Part shown: positions 15,627 through 23,945 of the stretch, piece after piece
Position numbering within the stretch: the first letter of the stretch is position 1
Layout of the letters: each line of letters begins with the position of its first letter
Assembly (NCBI GenBank): GCA_937916135.1
Contig: CALFTQ010000181.1
Location: forward strand, 1 to 34,945
DNA: 34,945 nucleotides
From: an uncultured Verrucomicrobiales bacterium
GTDB lineage: Bacteria; Verrucomicrobiota; Verrucomicrobiia; Verrucomicrobiales; Akkermansiaceae
Reading direction: 5' to 3'
Made by a program: the position numbers and the translations under genes
The notes under the pieces: model-generated
Told to the model about the DNA's origin: nothing
Seen by the model: only the letters and a program-made list of their open reading frames with translations
The model's database searches: none

Positions 15627-16285
15627 TGCAGCCTATTGCATACATCCGCAGCCCCTTTGCTGAAAAGTTCGGTGTGCCGCGTCAGGGCAACCTGGCTCCG
15701 CACGTGATCAGTGAGATTGTGTTCGAGCCGGAGTTCCGCAACGAGGACTGCGTGCGTGGCCTGGAAAAGTTTTCGCATCTCTGGCTCATCTGGCAGTTTC
15801 ACTGCAACGGCAGCGACTGGCACCCCACAGTGCGCCCGCCGCGGTTGGGGGGTAACACCCGCCTGGGGGTGTTTGCCACGCGTTCGCCCTTCCGTCCGAA
15901 CGGCCTGGGCCTTTCTGTGGTGAAAATAGTTTCAATCGAGCCCGGCCCGGTGATTCGGGTTTCCGGGGCTGATATGGTGGATGGCACGCCTATTTACGAT
16001 ATCAAGCCCTATGTGCCGTATTCGGATGCCATTTCGGATGCCGCAGCCGGTTTTACGGAGACACCTTGGGAGCCGCTCCGCGTGCAGCTGCCGGAGAAAT
16101 TGCCCGCCGGGGCCACTCCGGATTGGTGCGCCGCCCTGCAGGAAACCCTGGCGCAGGATCCGCGCCCTGCCTACCAGCAGGATGCGCAGCGCATCTACCA
16201 CCTTATACTCAAACCTTTCGAGGTGCATTTCCGGGTGGAATCCGGTTGTGCCATCGTGACCGCAATCACGCCGTATGAATGCTGA
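15626..16285 (+). CDS. trmO: tRNA (N6-threonylcarbamoyladenosine(37)-N6)-methyltransferase (TrmO/TsaA family)
   Basis: This 219-residue enzyme is predicted to methylate t6A37 in tRNA-Thr using S-adenosylmethionine. The N-terminal TsaA/UPF0066 beta-barrel (about 1-140) shows IAYIRSPFAEKFGVPRQGNL, the signature LGVFATRSPFRPNGLGLSVV and DGTPIYDIKPYVPYSDA. The C-terminal part (about 145-219) resembles the TrmO extension, ending in FEVHFRVESGCAIVTAI. The ATG overlaps the rppH stop by one base (TGATG), so an in-frame upstream extension is rejected. It overlaps the next gene by 11 nt, consistent with one operon. Confidence 0.88.
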   Translation: MQPIAYIRSPFAEKFGVPRQGNLAPHVISEIVFEPEFRNEDCVRGLEKFSHLWLIWQFHCNGSDWHPTVRPPRLGGNTRLGVFATRSPFRPNGLGLSVVKIVSIEPGPVIRVSGADMVDGTPIYDIKPYVPYSDAISDAAAGFTETPWEPLRVQLPEKLPAGATPDWCAALQETLAQDPRPAYQQDAQRIYHLILKPFEVHFRVESGCAIVTAITPYEC

Positions 16286-17327
16286 ATGGGCAGGGGAGTT
16301 TGACCGCCGTTTCCGCGAGAATCTCGTGGGTGGCGCCTCCGTTTCTGTCTGGCAGCACGGACGTGAAATTCTTACTCTTTCTGCGGGCGATGCCTGGACG
16401 AGGGATACTCTCGTCCCCGTCTTTTCCGCTACCAAACCGGCCTCGGCGCTCTGCCTGCTGCTGGCACTGCATGATTGCTGCCGCGGCCCGGAGCTGGAGG
16501 TGGGGGATATCTGGCCTGCTTTTCCGGCGCCACGGTGCACGGTTGGGCACTTGCTTTCCCACCAGTGCGGTCTGGCCGCGCTGGCCGAGCCTGCACCGCT
16601 GGAGGATTTAGATGCCTGCCGCGCCGCTATTGAGCGCAGCTCACCCGCCTGGCTTCCGCCGCAGCATGGTTACCATCCGCAGACCTTCGGCCCTCTGGTG
16701 GATATCCTGTTACGCGAGCTTACCGGGCAACGCGTGTGCGAGTTCTGGGAGCAGCGCATCCGCCGCCCGCTCGGGCTCGATTTCTACATCGGCCTGCCGG
16801 AAAGTGAGTTTCACCGCGTTTCTAAGCTGCAAGCTCCGCGCATCCGTCCCGGCTACATGCAGCAGGATGAGTTTTATATAAAATATTTTGATATCGGTTC
16901 AGTCGTTTACCGGGCTTTCCACAGCATTGTGGGTTATGGAACACCGCGTGAGATGAGCACCCCCGCTGCCTGGCAATGCGGCAGCCCCGCCAAGGGAGGC
17001 GTGGCCAGTGCCCGTGGTCTGGCACAGTTTTACCAGTCTCTCCTCACTGGTTTTATTCCTGCCGATGTGCGCGAGTGGTTGTCCACCCCGCAATGCAGCG
17101 GGTGGGATAACACCCTGCAGCAGCCCACCGCCTTCACCTGCGGCGCCATGTGTGAGCCTGCGCACCTTTTCCCCGGCGGCGGTTTCGGTCATGCCGGGGC
17201 CGGTGGCAGCCATGCCTTCTGTTCCCCCTCCACCGGGATTTCCTTTGCTTATGTCATGAACCGCATGGAGCTGGGGAACCTCCCCGGCCAGCGAGTGGAA
17301 GCTCTGCTCGAGCTATTGCCTGCGTAG
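16275..17327 (+). CDS. Serine hydrolase of the beta-lactamase/penicillin-binding fold
   Basis: This 350-residue protein resembles class C beta-lactamase-related esterases and peptidases. The nucleophile motif SxxK is S51-A-T-K54 in VPVFSATKPAS. HLLSHQCGL is the usual structural motif of the family. The YxN position appears as Y133-H-P, and the third motif is HAGAGG near the C terminus. No signal peptide is evident, so a cytoplasmic esterase or peptidase is more likely than a secreted beta-lactamase, but this is inference. The gene overlaps trmO by 11 nt and its 3' end overlaps the convergent lipoprotein gene by 15 nt. Substrate is unknown. Confidence 0.82.
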   Translation: MNAEWAGEFDRRFRENLVGGASVSVWQHGREILTLSAGDAWTRDTLVPVFSATKPASALCLLLALHDCCRGPELEVGDIWPAFPAPRCTVGHLLSHQCGLAALAEPAPLEDLDACRAAIERSSPAWLPPQHGYHPQTFGPLVDILLRELTGQRVCEFWEQRIRRPLGLDFYIGLPESEFHRVSKLQAPRIRPGYMQQDEFYIKYFDIGSVVYRAFHSIVGYGTPREMSTPAAWQCGSPAKGGVASARGLAQFYQSLLTGFIPADVREWLSTPQCSGWDNTLQQPTAFTCGAMCEPAHLFPGGGFGHAGAGGSHAFCSPSTGISFAYVMNRMELGNLPGQRVEALLELLPA

Positions 17328-17777
17328 TTCCTTGCTCCGGTGGATGATATCCCGCATGGCTTGCCAATGGGTGGGCTGGGGTTCCGGGGATTCCAGAAGG
17401 GTGCTGGCCTTCATGAAATTGAAATCAGTGGCATCCAGCAGGAGGGTGCCATCCGGCATGCGGGAGATATGCTTCTGCGAGGGATGCACAATCAGCCAGC
17501 CTTCTTTCTCATAGCCGTTGTCAAAGGTTTTGAGCAGCACGGCGGTATCTTTCTTCAAACCGGAGTTGAAGGCGGCTCGTATCACGCCGCGGTGGGTGAC
17601 ACTGGTGAACTCGCCGTTGTCCTCGCGGCTCTGAATCCCCCGCAACTCCACCAGCACCGTGGGTTGCATCAGATTGACGGGGTTCGGGAGGAGGTTAATT
17701 GTTTCCGGCTTTTCTGCGTGGCTGCTGCAGGAGGTGAGCAGGGTTGCAGCGCACACCAGGGTAACTAAATGGTTCAT
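17313..17777 (-). CDS. Lipoprotein of unknown function
   Basis: The 154-residue protein starts with a lipoprotein signal (MNHLVTLVCAATLLTSC, lipobox LTSC with C17), so it would be acylated and membrane-anchored. The mature part has mixed strands and helices (TVLVELRGIQSRE, RGVIRAAFNSGLKKD, GWLIVHPSQ) and ends in a basic helix. I do not recognise the family. It is the last gene of a four-gene minus-strand cluster; its ATG overlaps the stop of the upstream membrane protein (ATGA). It also overlaps the convergent serine hydrolase by 15 nt with no terminator visible. Confidence 0.75.
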   Translation of the reverse strand: MNHLVTLVCAATLLTSCSSHAEKPETINLLPNPVNLMQPTVLVELRGIQSREDNGEFTSVTHRGVIRAAFNSGLKKDTAVLLKTFDNGYEKEGWLIVHPSQKHISRMPDGTLLLDATDFNFMKASTLLESPEPQPTHWQAMRDIIHRSKELRRQ

Positions 17778-18502
17778 GGCTTATGATGGTGTTGATGCGT
17801 GGCGTGAATGACTTTCTGTGCTTCGAATATCCAGCTGTGGTAGGGGGGTGTGTTGAATTGTTTGGCTGGAAGCAAGGGATTATTCCAGCTGGCGCGTGGG
17901 GAGCTGGTGCCGAAAACTTCGCGTCGGGTGAATAACTCTCCGTCTGCCAGACCGTGCAGGAACCAGAAAGCATTGATGGCTACCAGCCCGCCGTAGATGG
18001 CATGCAGGGCGGTGCCGTTGCCGATGACGGTTCGTCCTGCATGCGTCAGCCACAGGGTGAAGGCGAACAGGAAGCTCCCGAACAGCGCCAATGTGGTGTA
18101 GGGGCAGCTTGTAACCCAGAGCCCGGTTATGCTCCACAAAAGCTCGCAACCGGCCAGTGTGCACAGCAGAATAACCAGCGGCCAGATGATGCACCCTCTG
18201 ATCCCCCGCTTTTCAAGTTTATCTCCCAGCCGGCATAAAAGCCAATAGCATGCCAGTGCCGGCACCGTGGTGAAGACCATGACGGAGAGGACAAGAAGCA
18301 AATGCGGAACTGACCACACGAGGTAGTCATGCCAGGTGGGCTCGTGCCCCGGTACCAGCGCTGCTGCGATGCTCAGACTGAGTGCCCCCAGCGTCGGGGT
18401 GAGCACCAGCAGCCAGCCCATGACGCGCTGGCCGGTGCTCAGCGCAGCGTGCGTGCATAAACCCCGGCGCGAGAAGATGCTTGTTCCCGGAGAGTGGTTC
18501 AT
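17774..18502 (-). CDS. Polytopic membrane protein of unknown function
   Basis: The 242-residue protein has about five hydrophobic helices (starting MGWLLVLTPTLGALSLSIAA, WSVPHLLLVLSVMVFTTVPA, GCIIWPLVILLCTLAGCELL, TTLALFGSFLFAFTLWL, and a weaker one in AIYGGLVAINAFWFLHGLA). The C terminus is soluble and ends in a His-rich tail (HATHQHHHKP). No family is recognised. It lies 6 nt downstream of the large exported protein gene and overlaps the lipoprotein gene by 4 nt, so the three products probably act together at the cell envelope. Confidence 0.72.
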   Translation of the reverse strand: MNHSPGTSIFSRRGLCTHAALSTGQRVMGWLLVLTPTLGALSLSIAAALVPGHEPTWHDYLVWSVPHLLLVLSVMVFTTVPALACYWLLCRLGDKLEKRGIRGCIIWPLVILLCTLAGCELLWSITGLWVTSCPYTTLALFGSFLFAFTLWLTHAGRTVIGNGTALHAIYGGLVAINAFWFLHGLADGELFTRREVFGTSSPRASWNNPLLPAKQFNTPPYHSWIFEAQKVIHATHQHHHKP

Positions 18503-18508
18503 GGCGGA

Positions 18509-20050
18509 TTATTTTTCCGTATCCGGGGAGAAGATGCGGGCTACCTTGCCATCCGGATGGAGCAGGACATGCGCTCCGCATCCCTCTGCCGGGTACACAT
18601 AGAGATAGCGGCCTGACCCCTGCACATTGTAGGCACCGCGCACTTCATGTTGCTGCTCCCGGAGAGACTGCAATGCAATCTGCCGCGCCTGCTCCGTGTC
18701 GATGGATTCCTGCCGTCCCGCTGGCTTCTCCTTGCCGAACAATTCCGGGTATTCCTGCATCACTTTCTGCACGGCATCGCTGTAACGACTGGCGGGCAGC
18801 CTCATGAACTGGAAATCATCGCGGCCTATATAGGTGAGATTCTCCGTGGGGAGCCATTCGGCGTCCCGTTGGTTGAAGCCCAGGAACAACTCACCCTCCG
18901 CCGCATAGGTGCCGGGGCTGAGCTTGCAGCTTTCCACCTGCCGCCAGAAGGAAATGCGCTTGCCGGGTTTCCATTTTCCTTTCAGGCATTCCAATATTTC
19001 AACCACGTTGTATTCACATTTGTAGAGGTGGGACAGTCTGGCATCCGGATAGGCGATAATCTGCCTGCTGATGTACTTGCAGCGCAGCAGGGTGTCGTGG
19101 GTCTGGAGTCCCTTGTAGACGAAGTGGCAGTTGCGCTCCAGGGGTGGCACGCTCCGGGCTGCGGCCTCATCCGGCATGTACGGGCTGTATTCCGAAAACT
19201 GGAGCTGGACAGCAGGCTCGTTTTCCTGCGCAAGCAGGGCGCTTATCCGGTCTGTGTTTCCCTTGTGTCCCAGGATGGTGCGGCAATCCTCCCGATACAG
19301 ATGCAGCGTGTTTCCCTGTCGCTCAAAGCGTGTAGCCAGCACGAAATCGCCCATCCGGAGGGCCTTGCCTGCAAGTGCTTTCTGTTCCTCCGGGCTGGGG
19401 TTGGGGCCACTCACTTCGACTACGGGCCAGTGCAGCACAATCCGCTCGCCGGGAAGGTACCCCTTGCACCAGGATTCCGGCAGAGCCATATCGCACACCA
19501 TGGTGTACTCCTCAAACCACTTTCCGGATTCTTCGAAGCGGCGGGAGCGCGGGGTGAAGTTCTCGCGGCAGATGATGGGGATGCGTCGCAATTCTTCATC
19601 CGAAATGCCTTTGTCTGTATGGTGGTGCACGATGTCTGACCAGCTGGAACGCTCGCTCCAGGAGAACGTTGACATGCCTGCGGGCGAGGCGAAGGCGGAG
19701 GCCGGTGCGGTGGCTTGCAGAACTTCCTGCCGGGGATGCAGCGAGCGCAGCTCCTGCAGAAGCGCCAGATTCAGAATCCACTGGCGGGGGAGTCGGGCAT
19801 CTGTCTGGGGTATGCCTTCTGCCTCCAGCAGGAGGATGGTGCCTTCGCGCAGGATGCAGTCTTCTGTTGCCAGAATGCGGACGTTGAGCTTGCCCGGAAT
19901 GCTTAATGCCGGGTCAACAATCTCTTCTACCAGAGCGACCGGGGCGTCTGCGTTCTGCCACTCGAGCAGGGTGCCGCTTTCCGGTGTCGGCTGGGCGTGC
20001 AGGGGGACGAGTAAGGCTGCGATGGAGGCTGTCAGGAGAAGTTGTTTCAT
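18509..20050 (-). CDS. Large exported protein of unknown function (513 aa)
   Basis: The signal peptide is MKQLLLTASIAALLVPLHAQ (residues 1-20). The mature protein of about 490 residues looks mostly beta-structured, with several short cysteine-containing segments (EDCILREG, MVCDMALPESWCKG, REDCRTILG, ERNCHFVYKG) and two similar regions where strand-rich blocks describe extracted or exchanged rates of costs; I see no motif that fixes a function. The C-terminal domain (about 435-513) combines a helix (DTEQARQIALQSLREQQHE) with strands (GRYLYVYPAEGCGAHVLLHP), possibly a PepSY-like small domain, weakly supported. It sits between the small exported gene at 20070 and the membrane protein at 17774, with 19- and 6-nt gaps. 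Confidence 0.72.
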   Translation of the reverse strand: MKQLLLTASIAALLVPLHAQPTPESGTLLEWQNADAPVALVEEIVDPALSIPGKLNVRILATEDCILREGTILLLEAEGIPQTDARLPRQWILNLALLQELRSLHPRQEVLQATAPASAFASPAGMSTFSWSERSSWSDIVHHHTDKGISDEELRRIPIICRENFTPRSRRFEESGKWFEEYTMVCDMALPESWCKGYLPGERIVLHWPVVEVSGPNPSPEEQKALAGKALRMGDFVLATRFERQGNTLHLYREDCRTILGHKGNTDRISALLAQENEPAVQLQFSEYSPYMPDEAAARSVPPLERNCHFVYKGLQTHDTLLRCKYISRQIIAYPDARLSHLYKCEYNVVEILECLKGKWKPGKRISFWRQVESCKLSPGTYAAEGELFLGFNQRDAEWLPTENLTYIGRDDFQFMRLPASRYSDAVQKVMQEYPELFGKEKPAGRQESIDTEQARQIALQSLREQQHEVRGAYNVQGSGRYLYVYPAEGCGAHVLLHPDGKVARIFSPDTEK

Positions 20051-20069
20051 GCTAAGGTAAATCGGTGCG

Positions 20070-20444
20070 TCAGTGTGAGTTTTTCAAGACGTCAATCTCC
20101 AAGGCATAGAGTTTCTGTCGCAGTTGCAGTGAGTGGGTGCTGCTTCCGCCGCGTACGGTCTCTTCCAGCCTGATTTGCTCCTTGTAGTTGCGGATAAGTT
20201 GTTCGGCCAGCGCTGTATAATGTGTTTTGTCCGTTGTTGCAAGTTCCGCAGCCAGATGCTTTTCCTCAGCCCGGAGTATGTCTGCTACGGTGCAAAGCCC
20301 CTGGTTATACTGCTGAACCGCAGCCTGTACTGCCTGGTTGGGGTGCTGCTTCAGGCTGTTCCAGTATGTTTGGGTGTCCGTATCATTGGCCATGACAGCG
20401 CCGGCCAGGATAAAACTGAGGAGAAATTGTTGAATGGTACGCAT
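20070..20444 (-). CDS. Small exported helical protein of unknown function
   Basis: The 124-residue protein has a signal peptide (MRTIQQFLLSFILAGAVMA, cleavage after about residue 19). The mature part is almost entirely helical and charged (NQAVQAAVQQYNQG, DILRAEEKHLAAEL, LAEQLIRNYKEQIRLEE), possibly a short coiled-coil. It has a single Cys (GLCTV). No family is recognised. It is the first gene of the four-gene cluster running down to 17313. A weak promoter with TATAAC (20511-20516) may lie about 70 nt upstream. Confidence 0.7.
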   Translation of the reverse strand: MRTIQQFLLSFILAGAVMANDTDTQTYWNSLKQHPNQAVQAAVQQYNQGLCTVADILRAEEKHLAAELATTDKTHYTALAEQLIRNYKEQIRLEETVRGGSSTHSLQLRQKLYALEIDVLKNSH

Positions 20445-20533
20445 GGTTCGTAGGTTGAGGTGATGGTGCTCTCACATATGATGACGTATGAGTGGAGCCT
20501 CTTTGTTTATGTTATAGTAAAAAATCTGACTTT

Positions 20534-21028
20534 TCAATTGTTTCCCTGATAATGCTCCAGAATATCTGCAGGGATGTGGGCAAAGAGCAGCGTAAGACCG
20601 GATTCGTGATGGCTATCCTCCTTCATCAGCAGGCTGACCAGATTCCGGCTGTGTTCTTTGATGATGCATTCACTTATCTGCTCTGTCGGGATGCTGTGGA
20701 GCACACACCCCGATGCGCTGATGGCAACAGCGCGGCGGTTGGTGAAGATATAGGTCTGGTTGGTAAGAATCTTCCGTTTGAGGGTGGGCGCTGCCGCGAA
20801 AAGAATGATGCCAAGCAGGAGGATGCCACCCGCCAGATTCCCGGAGCAGAATTCGTGGAGCATTGAGAGCGGTTCCACCGGGTACAGCAGATGCAGACTG
20901 TTGGCATAAATCAGCACCAGGATGAGCATCGGGATATACTCATGCACCGCCTGGCCGGGTAATTGCGCTTTCCCCTGCCAGATGATTTCTTCCCCCTCTT
21001 GCAGAGGGATATCGGTAGTGCTTTTCAT
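20534..21028 (-). CDS. Membrane protein with a bacterial PH-like domain
   Basis: The 164-residue protein has a short cytoplasmic N terminus with the typical opening LQEGEEIIWQGKAQLPG. Two hydrophobic segments follow (about 29-50, IPMLILVLIYANSLHLLY, and about 63-82, GNLAGGILLLGIILFAAAP). The remainder resembles a bPH2/YdbT-type domain: ILTNQTYIFTNRRAVAIS followed by a strand ending in IPTEQI. Members often sit in the membrane; the function is usually unknown. A near-consensus promoter (21035-21062) starts transcription at or next to its ATG. Confidence 0.7.
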   Translation of the reverse strand: MKSTTDIPLQEGEEIIWQGKAQLPGQAVHEYIPMLILVLIYANSLHLLYPVEPLSMLHEFCSGNLAGGILLLGIILFAAAPTLKRKILTNQTYIFTNRRAVAISASGCVLHSIPTEQISECIIKEHSRNLVSLLMKEDSHHESGLTLLFAHIPADILEHYQGNN

Positions 21029-21034
21029 GCGGAT

Positions 21035-21062
21035 ATTGTAACATAAAAAAAATCAGTGTCTA
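21035..21062 (-). promoter_or_regulatory. Promoter of the PH-like gene, leaderless arrangement
   Basis: On the minus strand TAGACA (21057-21062), a 16-nt spacer and TACAAT (21035-21040) each match consensus in five of six positions. The -10 box ends 6 nt before the ATG at 21028, so transcription should begin at or within a base of the start codon. No Shine-Dalgarno is present. Confidence 0.65.
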
Positions 21063-21149
21063 GCGTAAAATGTTTCCTACCCGGCCAGGTCGGCGCGCAC
21101 TCCTGGCGATTGATTATAGAAAACGATAAATTGATGTTTGTAAGTACAA

Positions 21150-21268
21150 TGTACAAGGGACAAAGTACAATTTGAAAGTTCCCTGCGGCTTTGCCGCAGC
21201 CGTTTAAAATGGCGAGCCTAAGGCGAGCGGAACTCCTAAATTGTCCTTTGTAATTTGTCCTTTGTACA
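21150..21268. repeat. 119-bp intergenic element with imperfect terminal inverted repeats
   Basis: The left end TGTACAAGGGACAAAGTACA (21150-21169) and the inverted right end TGTACAAAGGACAAATTACA (complement of 21249-21268) share an imperfect inverted repeat that continues inward to AGTTCC on both sides. The centre holds a 7-bp hairpin CTGCGGC-TTT-GCCGCAG (21183-21199) and a repeated GGCGAGC. There is no ORF. It looks like a second palindromic or MITE-like element. It fills much of the 325-bp gap between the PH-like gene and clpC; nothing is seen in 21063-21149. Confidence 0.65.
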
Positions 21269-21270
21269 TC

Positions 21271-21306
21271 CCGACAGATTCCCATTTAACGCGCTCTGTA
21301 CTCAAG
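21271..21306 (+). repeat. Remnant related to the tail of the 116-bp repeat
   Basis: CCGACAGATTCCCATTT followed by GCTCTGTACTCAA matches positions 28-71 of the window (CCGACAGA, then ATTCCCATTT, then GCTCTGGACTCAA), except that about 12 to 18 bases in the middle are missing. It looks like a deleted copy of the repeat end and its flank. Confidence 0.5.
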
Positions 21307-21310
21307 CTGT

Positions 21311-21347
21311 GGAAAAAGCAGGAAGCGGTGCCGGGTGGCACCGCTTC
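21311..21347 (-). terminator. Intrinsic terminator of the mcsA-mcsB-clpC operon
   Basis: A perfect 11-bp stem (21322-21332 with 21337-21347, loop GGGT on the plus strand) is followed, on the minus strand, by CTGCTTTTTCC. It begins 7 nt after the clpC stop. Confidence 0.85.
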
Positions 21348-21353
21348 ACTCAT

Positions 21354-23945
21354 TCAGCTTTTCTTCTTGCGGGGAGCCCGTTTCTTTGGGGCGGGCTTGG
21401 GTTTATCCTCTTCGAAGGCAATGTCGGAGGTGCCCTCGGGGCGGATGGCGCGGCTCATGCAGCCCTCGACCAGTTCGCCGCGGAGGATGGCCTCGGCAAT
21501 GGGGTCTTCGAGCAGGCGCTCGATGGCGCGGCGCATGGGGCGGGCGCCATACTGCGGGTCGTACCCCTTGTCCACCAGCATGCTGATGACCTCCGGCGAG
21601 AGGGTGAGGGAAATCTGCTTATCGGCCAGTCGGCGGATGAGCTTCTGCGCTTCCAGCTCCACAATCTTCTCCAGGTCGGGGCGGTTGAGCATGCGGAAGA
21701 CGATGAGCTCATCGAAGCGGTTGATGAATTCCGGGCGGAAGTGCTTCCTGGCGGCTTCCGTAATCTTTTCCTTCATGCTGTCGTAGTCATCTTCCTCGCG
21801 GGTCATGGCGCCGAAGCCCATGGTGCTCTGCTGACTGGCCAGGCTGGCGCCCACGTTGGAGGTGAGGATGATGATGGTGTTGCTGAAGTTCACCTTGCGG
21901 CCCAGGGAGTCGGTCATGCAGCCTTCCTCCAGCACCTGCAGCAGCAGGTTCATCACGTCCGGGTGGGCTTTCTCCACTTCATCGAACAGAATCACCGCAT
22001 ACGGACGCCGGCGCACCTGCTCGGTAAGCTGCCCGCCTTCATCGTGCCCCACATAGCCGGGAGGCGAGCCGATGAGCCGGCTGGTGCTGAATTTTTCCAT
22101 GTATTCGCTCATGTCCACCTGGATGAGAGCCTCGGCGGTGCCGAACATGATTTCGGCCAGGTTGCGGGCCAGGTAGGTCTTGCCCACGCCGGTGGGACCC
22201 ATGAACAGGAAGGAGCCGATGGGGCGGCGCGGATCCTTGATATCCGCACGGCTGCGGCGCAGCGCGCGGGAAATGGCGGAGCAGGCGATATCCTGGCCGA
22301 TGACCTTGCTCTTCAGCTCCTCCTCCATGCGGAGCAGTTTCTCGGTCTCCTTCTCCTCCATGCGGGCCAGGGGGATGCCGGTCCACTTGGAAACCACGGT
22401 CATGATGTCGTCTTCCGTGACCTCCATGTAGGTCTTATTCACCTCACTCTTCCAGTTGTCCACATAGCTGCCGATCTCTTTCTGCAGGGCCTCGATGCGG
22501 TCTCGCAGCCGGGCCGCCTGCTCGAAGTTCTGGGTATCGATGGCCTCTTTCTTCCCGGCCTCCAGGGTGCGCAGGTCTTCCTCCTTCTGCTTAATGTCGG
22601 CAGGGCGGGTCATGCGGGTGACGCGCAGGCGGGAGCCCGCTTCATCGATGAGGTCGATTGCCTTATCCGGCAGGAAACGCCCGGTCAGGTAGCGTTTGGA
22701 GAGGTAGGCGGCACTGGCCAGCGCCTTGGGCGTGTAGTGCACATGGTGGTGTTTTTCATACTGCGGGGCAATGCCTTGCAGGATGAGCACGGTGTCTTCC
22801 ACGGAGGGTTCACCCACCTGCACCTGCTGGAAGCGGCGCTCAAAGGCGGCATCCTTTTCGATGTGCTTGCGGTATTCATTCAGCGTGGTGGCACCGATGG
22901 CCTGCATCTCGCCGCGGGAAAGGGCGGGTTTGATGATGTTGGAGGCATCCATGGTGCCCTCGGCCGAACCTGCGCCGATGAGGGTGTGAATCTCATCGAT
23001 GAAGAGGATGATGTTTTTCTCCTTGCGGATTTCGTCCATCACGGCCTTGAGTCGCTCCTCGAACTGGCCGCGGTACTTGGTACCGGCCACCATGAGGGCC
23101 ATATCCAGCGAAATGATTCGCTTGCCCAGCAGGAACTCGGGCACATCGCCTCGGGCAATCTGCTGCGCAAGGCCTTCCACGATGGCGGTCTTGCCCACAC
23201 CGGCCTCGCCCAGCAGCACCGGGTTGTTCTTGGTGCGGCGGCAGAGAATCTGGATGACGCGCTCCAGCTCAGCCTGGCGGCCGATGACGGGGTCCATTTC
23301 GCCGGCTGCAGCCTTGGCGGTGAGGTCGCGGCCGAAGGCACTCAGGGCAGGGGTGTTGGAGCTGTTGTTGTAGGTGGCAGAGTTATTGCGGGCAGAGTGG
23401 TGCTGGTGGAGGAAGGCGTTGCTGTCTTCCTCTTCCTCCTCGCGGTTCGGGCGGTGGGGCGGGCCATCGTGCATGTCGCCATTGTTCTCCGGCGGGGTGT
23501 CTACCCCGAAGCCGGGGTTGATTTCCTCCATCACGCCGCGGCGCACAGCATCGTAGCTCAGGCCACTGGCCACCAGGCTGTGCCAGGCCAGGCCGTCCTC
23601 ATCCTTGAGCATGGCCAGCAGGAGGTGCTCGGTGCCCACATAGGTGTGGCGGAGCTTGCGGGCTTCCTCGCCGGCCTGCACCAGCATCTTGCGGACTCGC
23701 GGGGTATATGGCAGGGAACCCTCAACTGAGGCAGAGCCGGGCACGATGGACTGCTCAATCTTGAAAGTCAGGTCGGCAATATCGACCCCGGCATTCTCCA
23801 TTACGCTGATGGCCACGCCTTGCCCCAGTTTGAGGAGCCCGAGCAGCACATGTTCGGCGCCGATGTAGTTGTGGTGGAAGCGATCCGCCTCGCGGCGGGC
23901 GATATTGAGCACCTGCTGGGCTCGGGGGGTGAAGTTACTGTTCAT
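21354..23945 (-). CDS. clpC: ATP-dependent Clp protease ATP-binding subunit ClpC
   Basis: This 863-residue class I Clp/Hsp100 hexameric unfoldase feeds substrates to ClpP. Two Clp_N repeats (about 1-145) precede the first AAA+ module with Walker A GEAGVGKTA (K252). A middle domain with a UVR-like segment (about 455-500, FEQAARLRDRIEALQKEI) follows, then the second AAA+ module with GPTGVGKTY (K589) and a C-terminal D2-small domain. The N domain to M domain linker is Asp/Glu/His-rich and longer than usual (about 150-200). The C terminus is Lys/Pro-rich. It overlaps mcsB by 4 nt (ATGA), showing translational coupling. Neither ctsR nor clpP is in the window. Confidence 0.97.
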   Translation of the reverse strand: MNSNFTPRAQQVLNIARREADRFHHNYIGAEHVLLGLLKLGQGVAISVMENAGVDIADLTFKIEQSIVPGSASVEGSLPYTPRVRKMLVQAGEEARKLRHTYVGTEHLLLAMLKDEDGLAWHSLVASGLSYDAVRRGVMEEINPGFGVDTPPENNGDMHDGPPHRPNREEEEEDSNAFLHQHHSARNNSATYNNSSNTPALSAFGRDLTAKAAAGEMDPVIGRQAELERVIQILCRRTKNNPVLLGEAGVGKTAIVEGLAQQIARGDVPEFLLGKRIISLDMALMVAGTKYRGQFEERLKAVMDEIRKEKNIILFIDEIHTLIGAGSAEGTMDASNIIKPALSRGEMQAIGATTLNEYRKHIEKDAAFERRFQQVQVGEPSVEDTVLILQGIAPQYEKHHHVHYTPKALASAAYLSKRYLTGRFLPDKAIDLIDEAGSRLRVTRMTRPADIKQKEEDLRTLEAGKKEAIDTQNFEQAARLRDRIEALQKEIGSYVDNWKSEVNKTYMEVTEDDIMTVVSKWTGIPLARMEEKETEKLLRMEEELKSKVIGQDIACSAISRALRRSRADIKDPRRPIGSFLFMGPTGVGKTYLARNLAEIMFGTAEALIQVDMSEYMEKFSTSRLIGSPPGYVGHDEGGQLTEQVRRRPYAVILFDEVEKAHPDVMNLLLQVLEEGCMTDSLGRKVNFSNTIIILTSNVGASLASQQSTMGFGAMTREEDDYDSMKEKITEAARKHFRPEFINRFDELIVFRMLNRPDLEKIVELEAQKLIRRLADKQISLTLSPEVISMLVDKGYDPQYGARPMRRAIERLLEDPIAEAILRGELVEGCMSRAIRPEGTSDIAFEEDKPKPAPKKRAPRKKKS

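Noticed and set aside
21255..23729. Long plus-strand open frame of about 820 codons opposite clpC
   Set aside because: It is antisense to a clear clpC with two AAA+ modules and its translation is Gly/His/Ala-rich low-complexity; GC-rich codon use commonly opens such frames.
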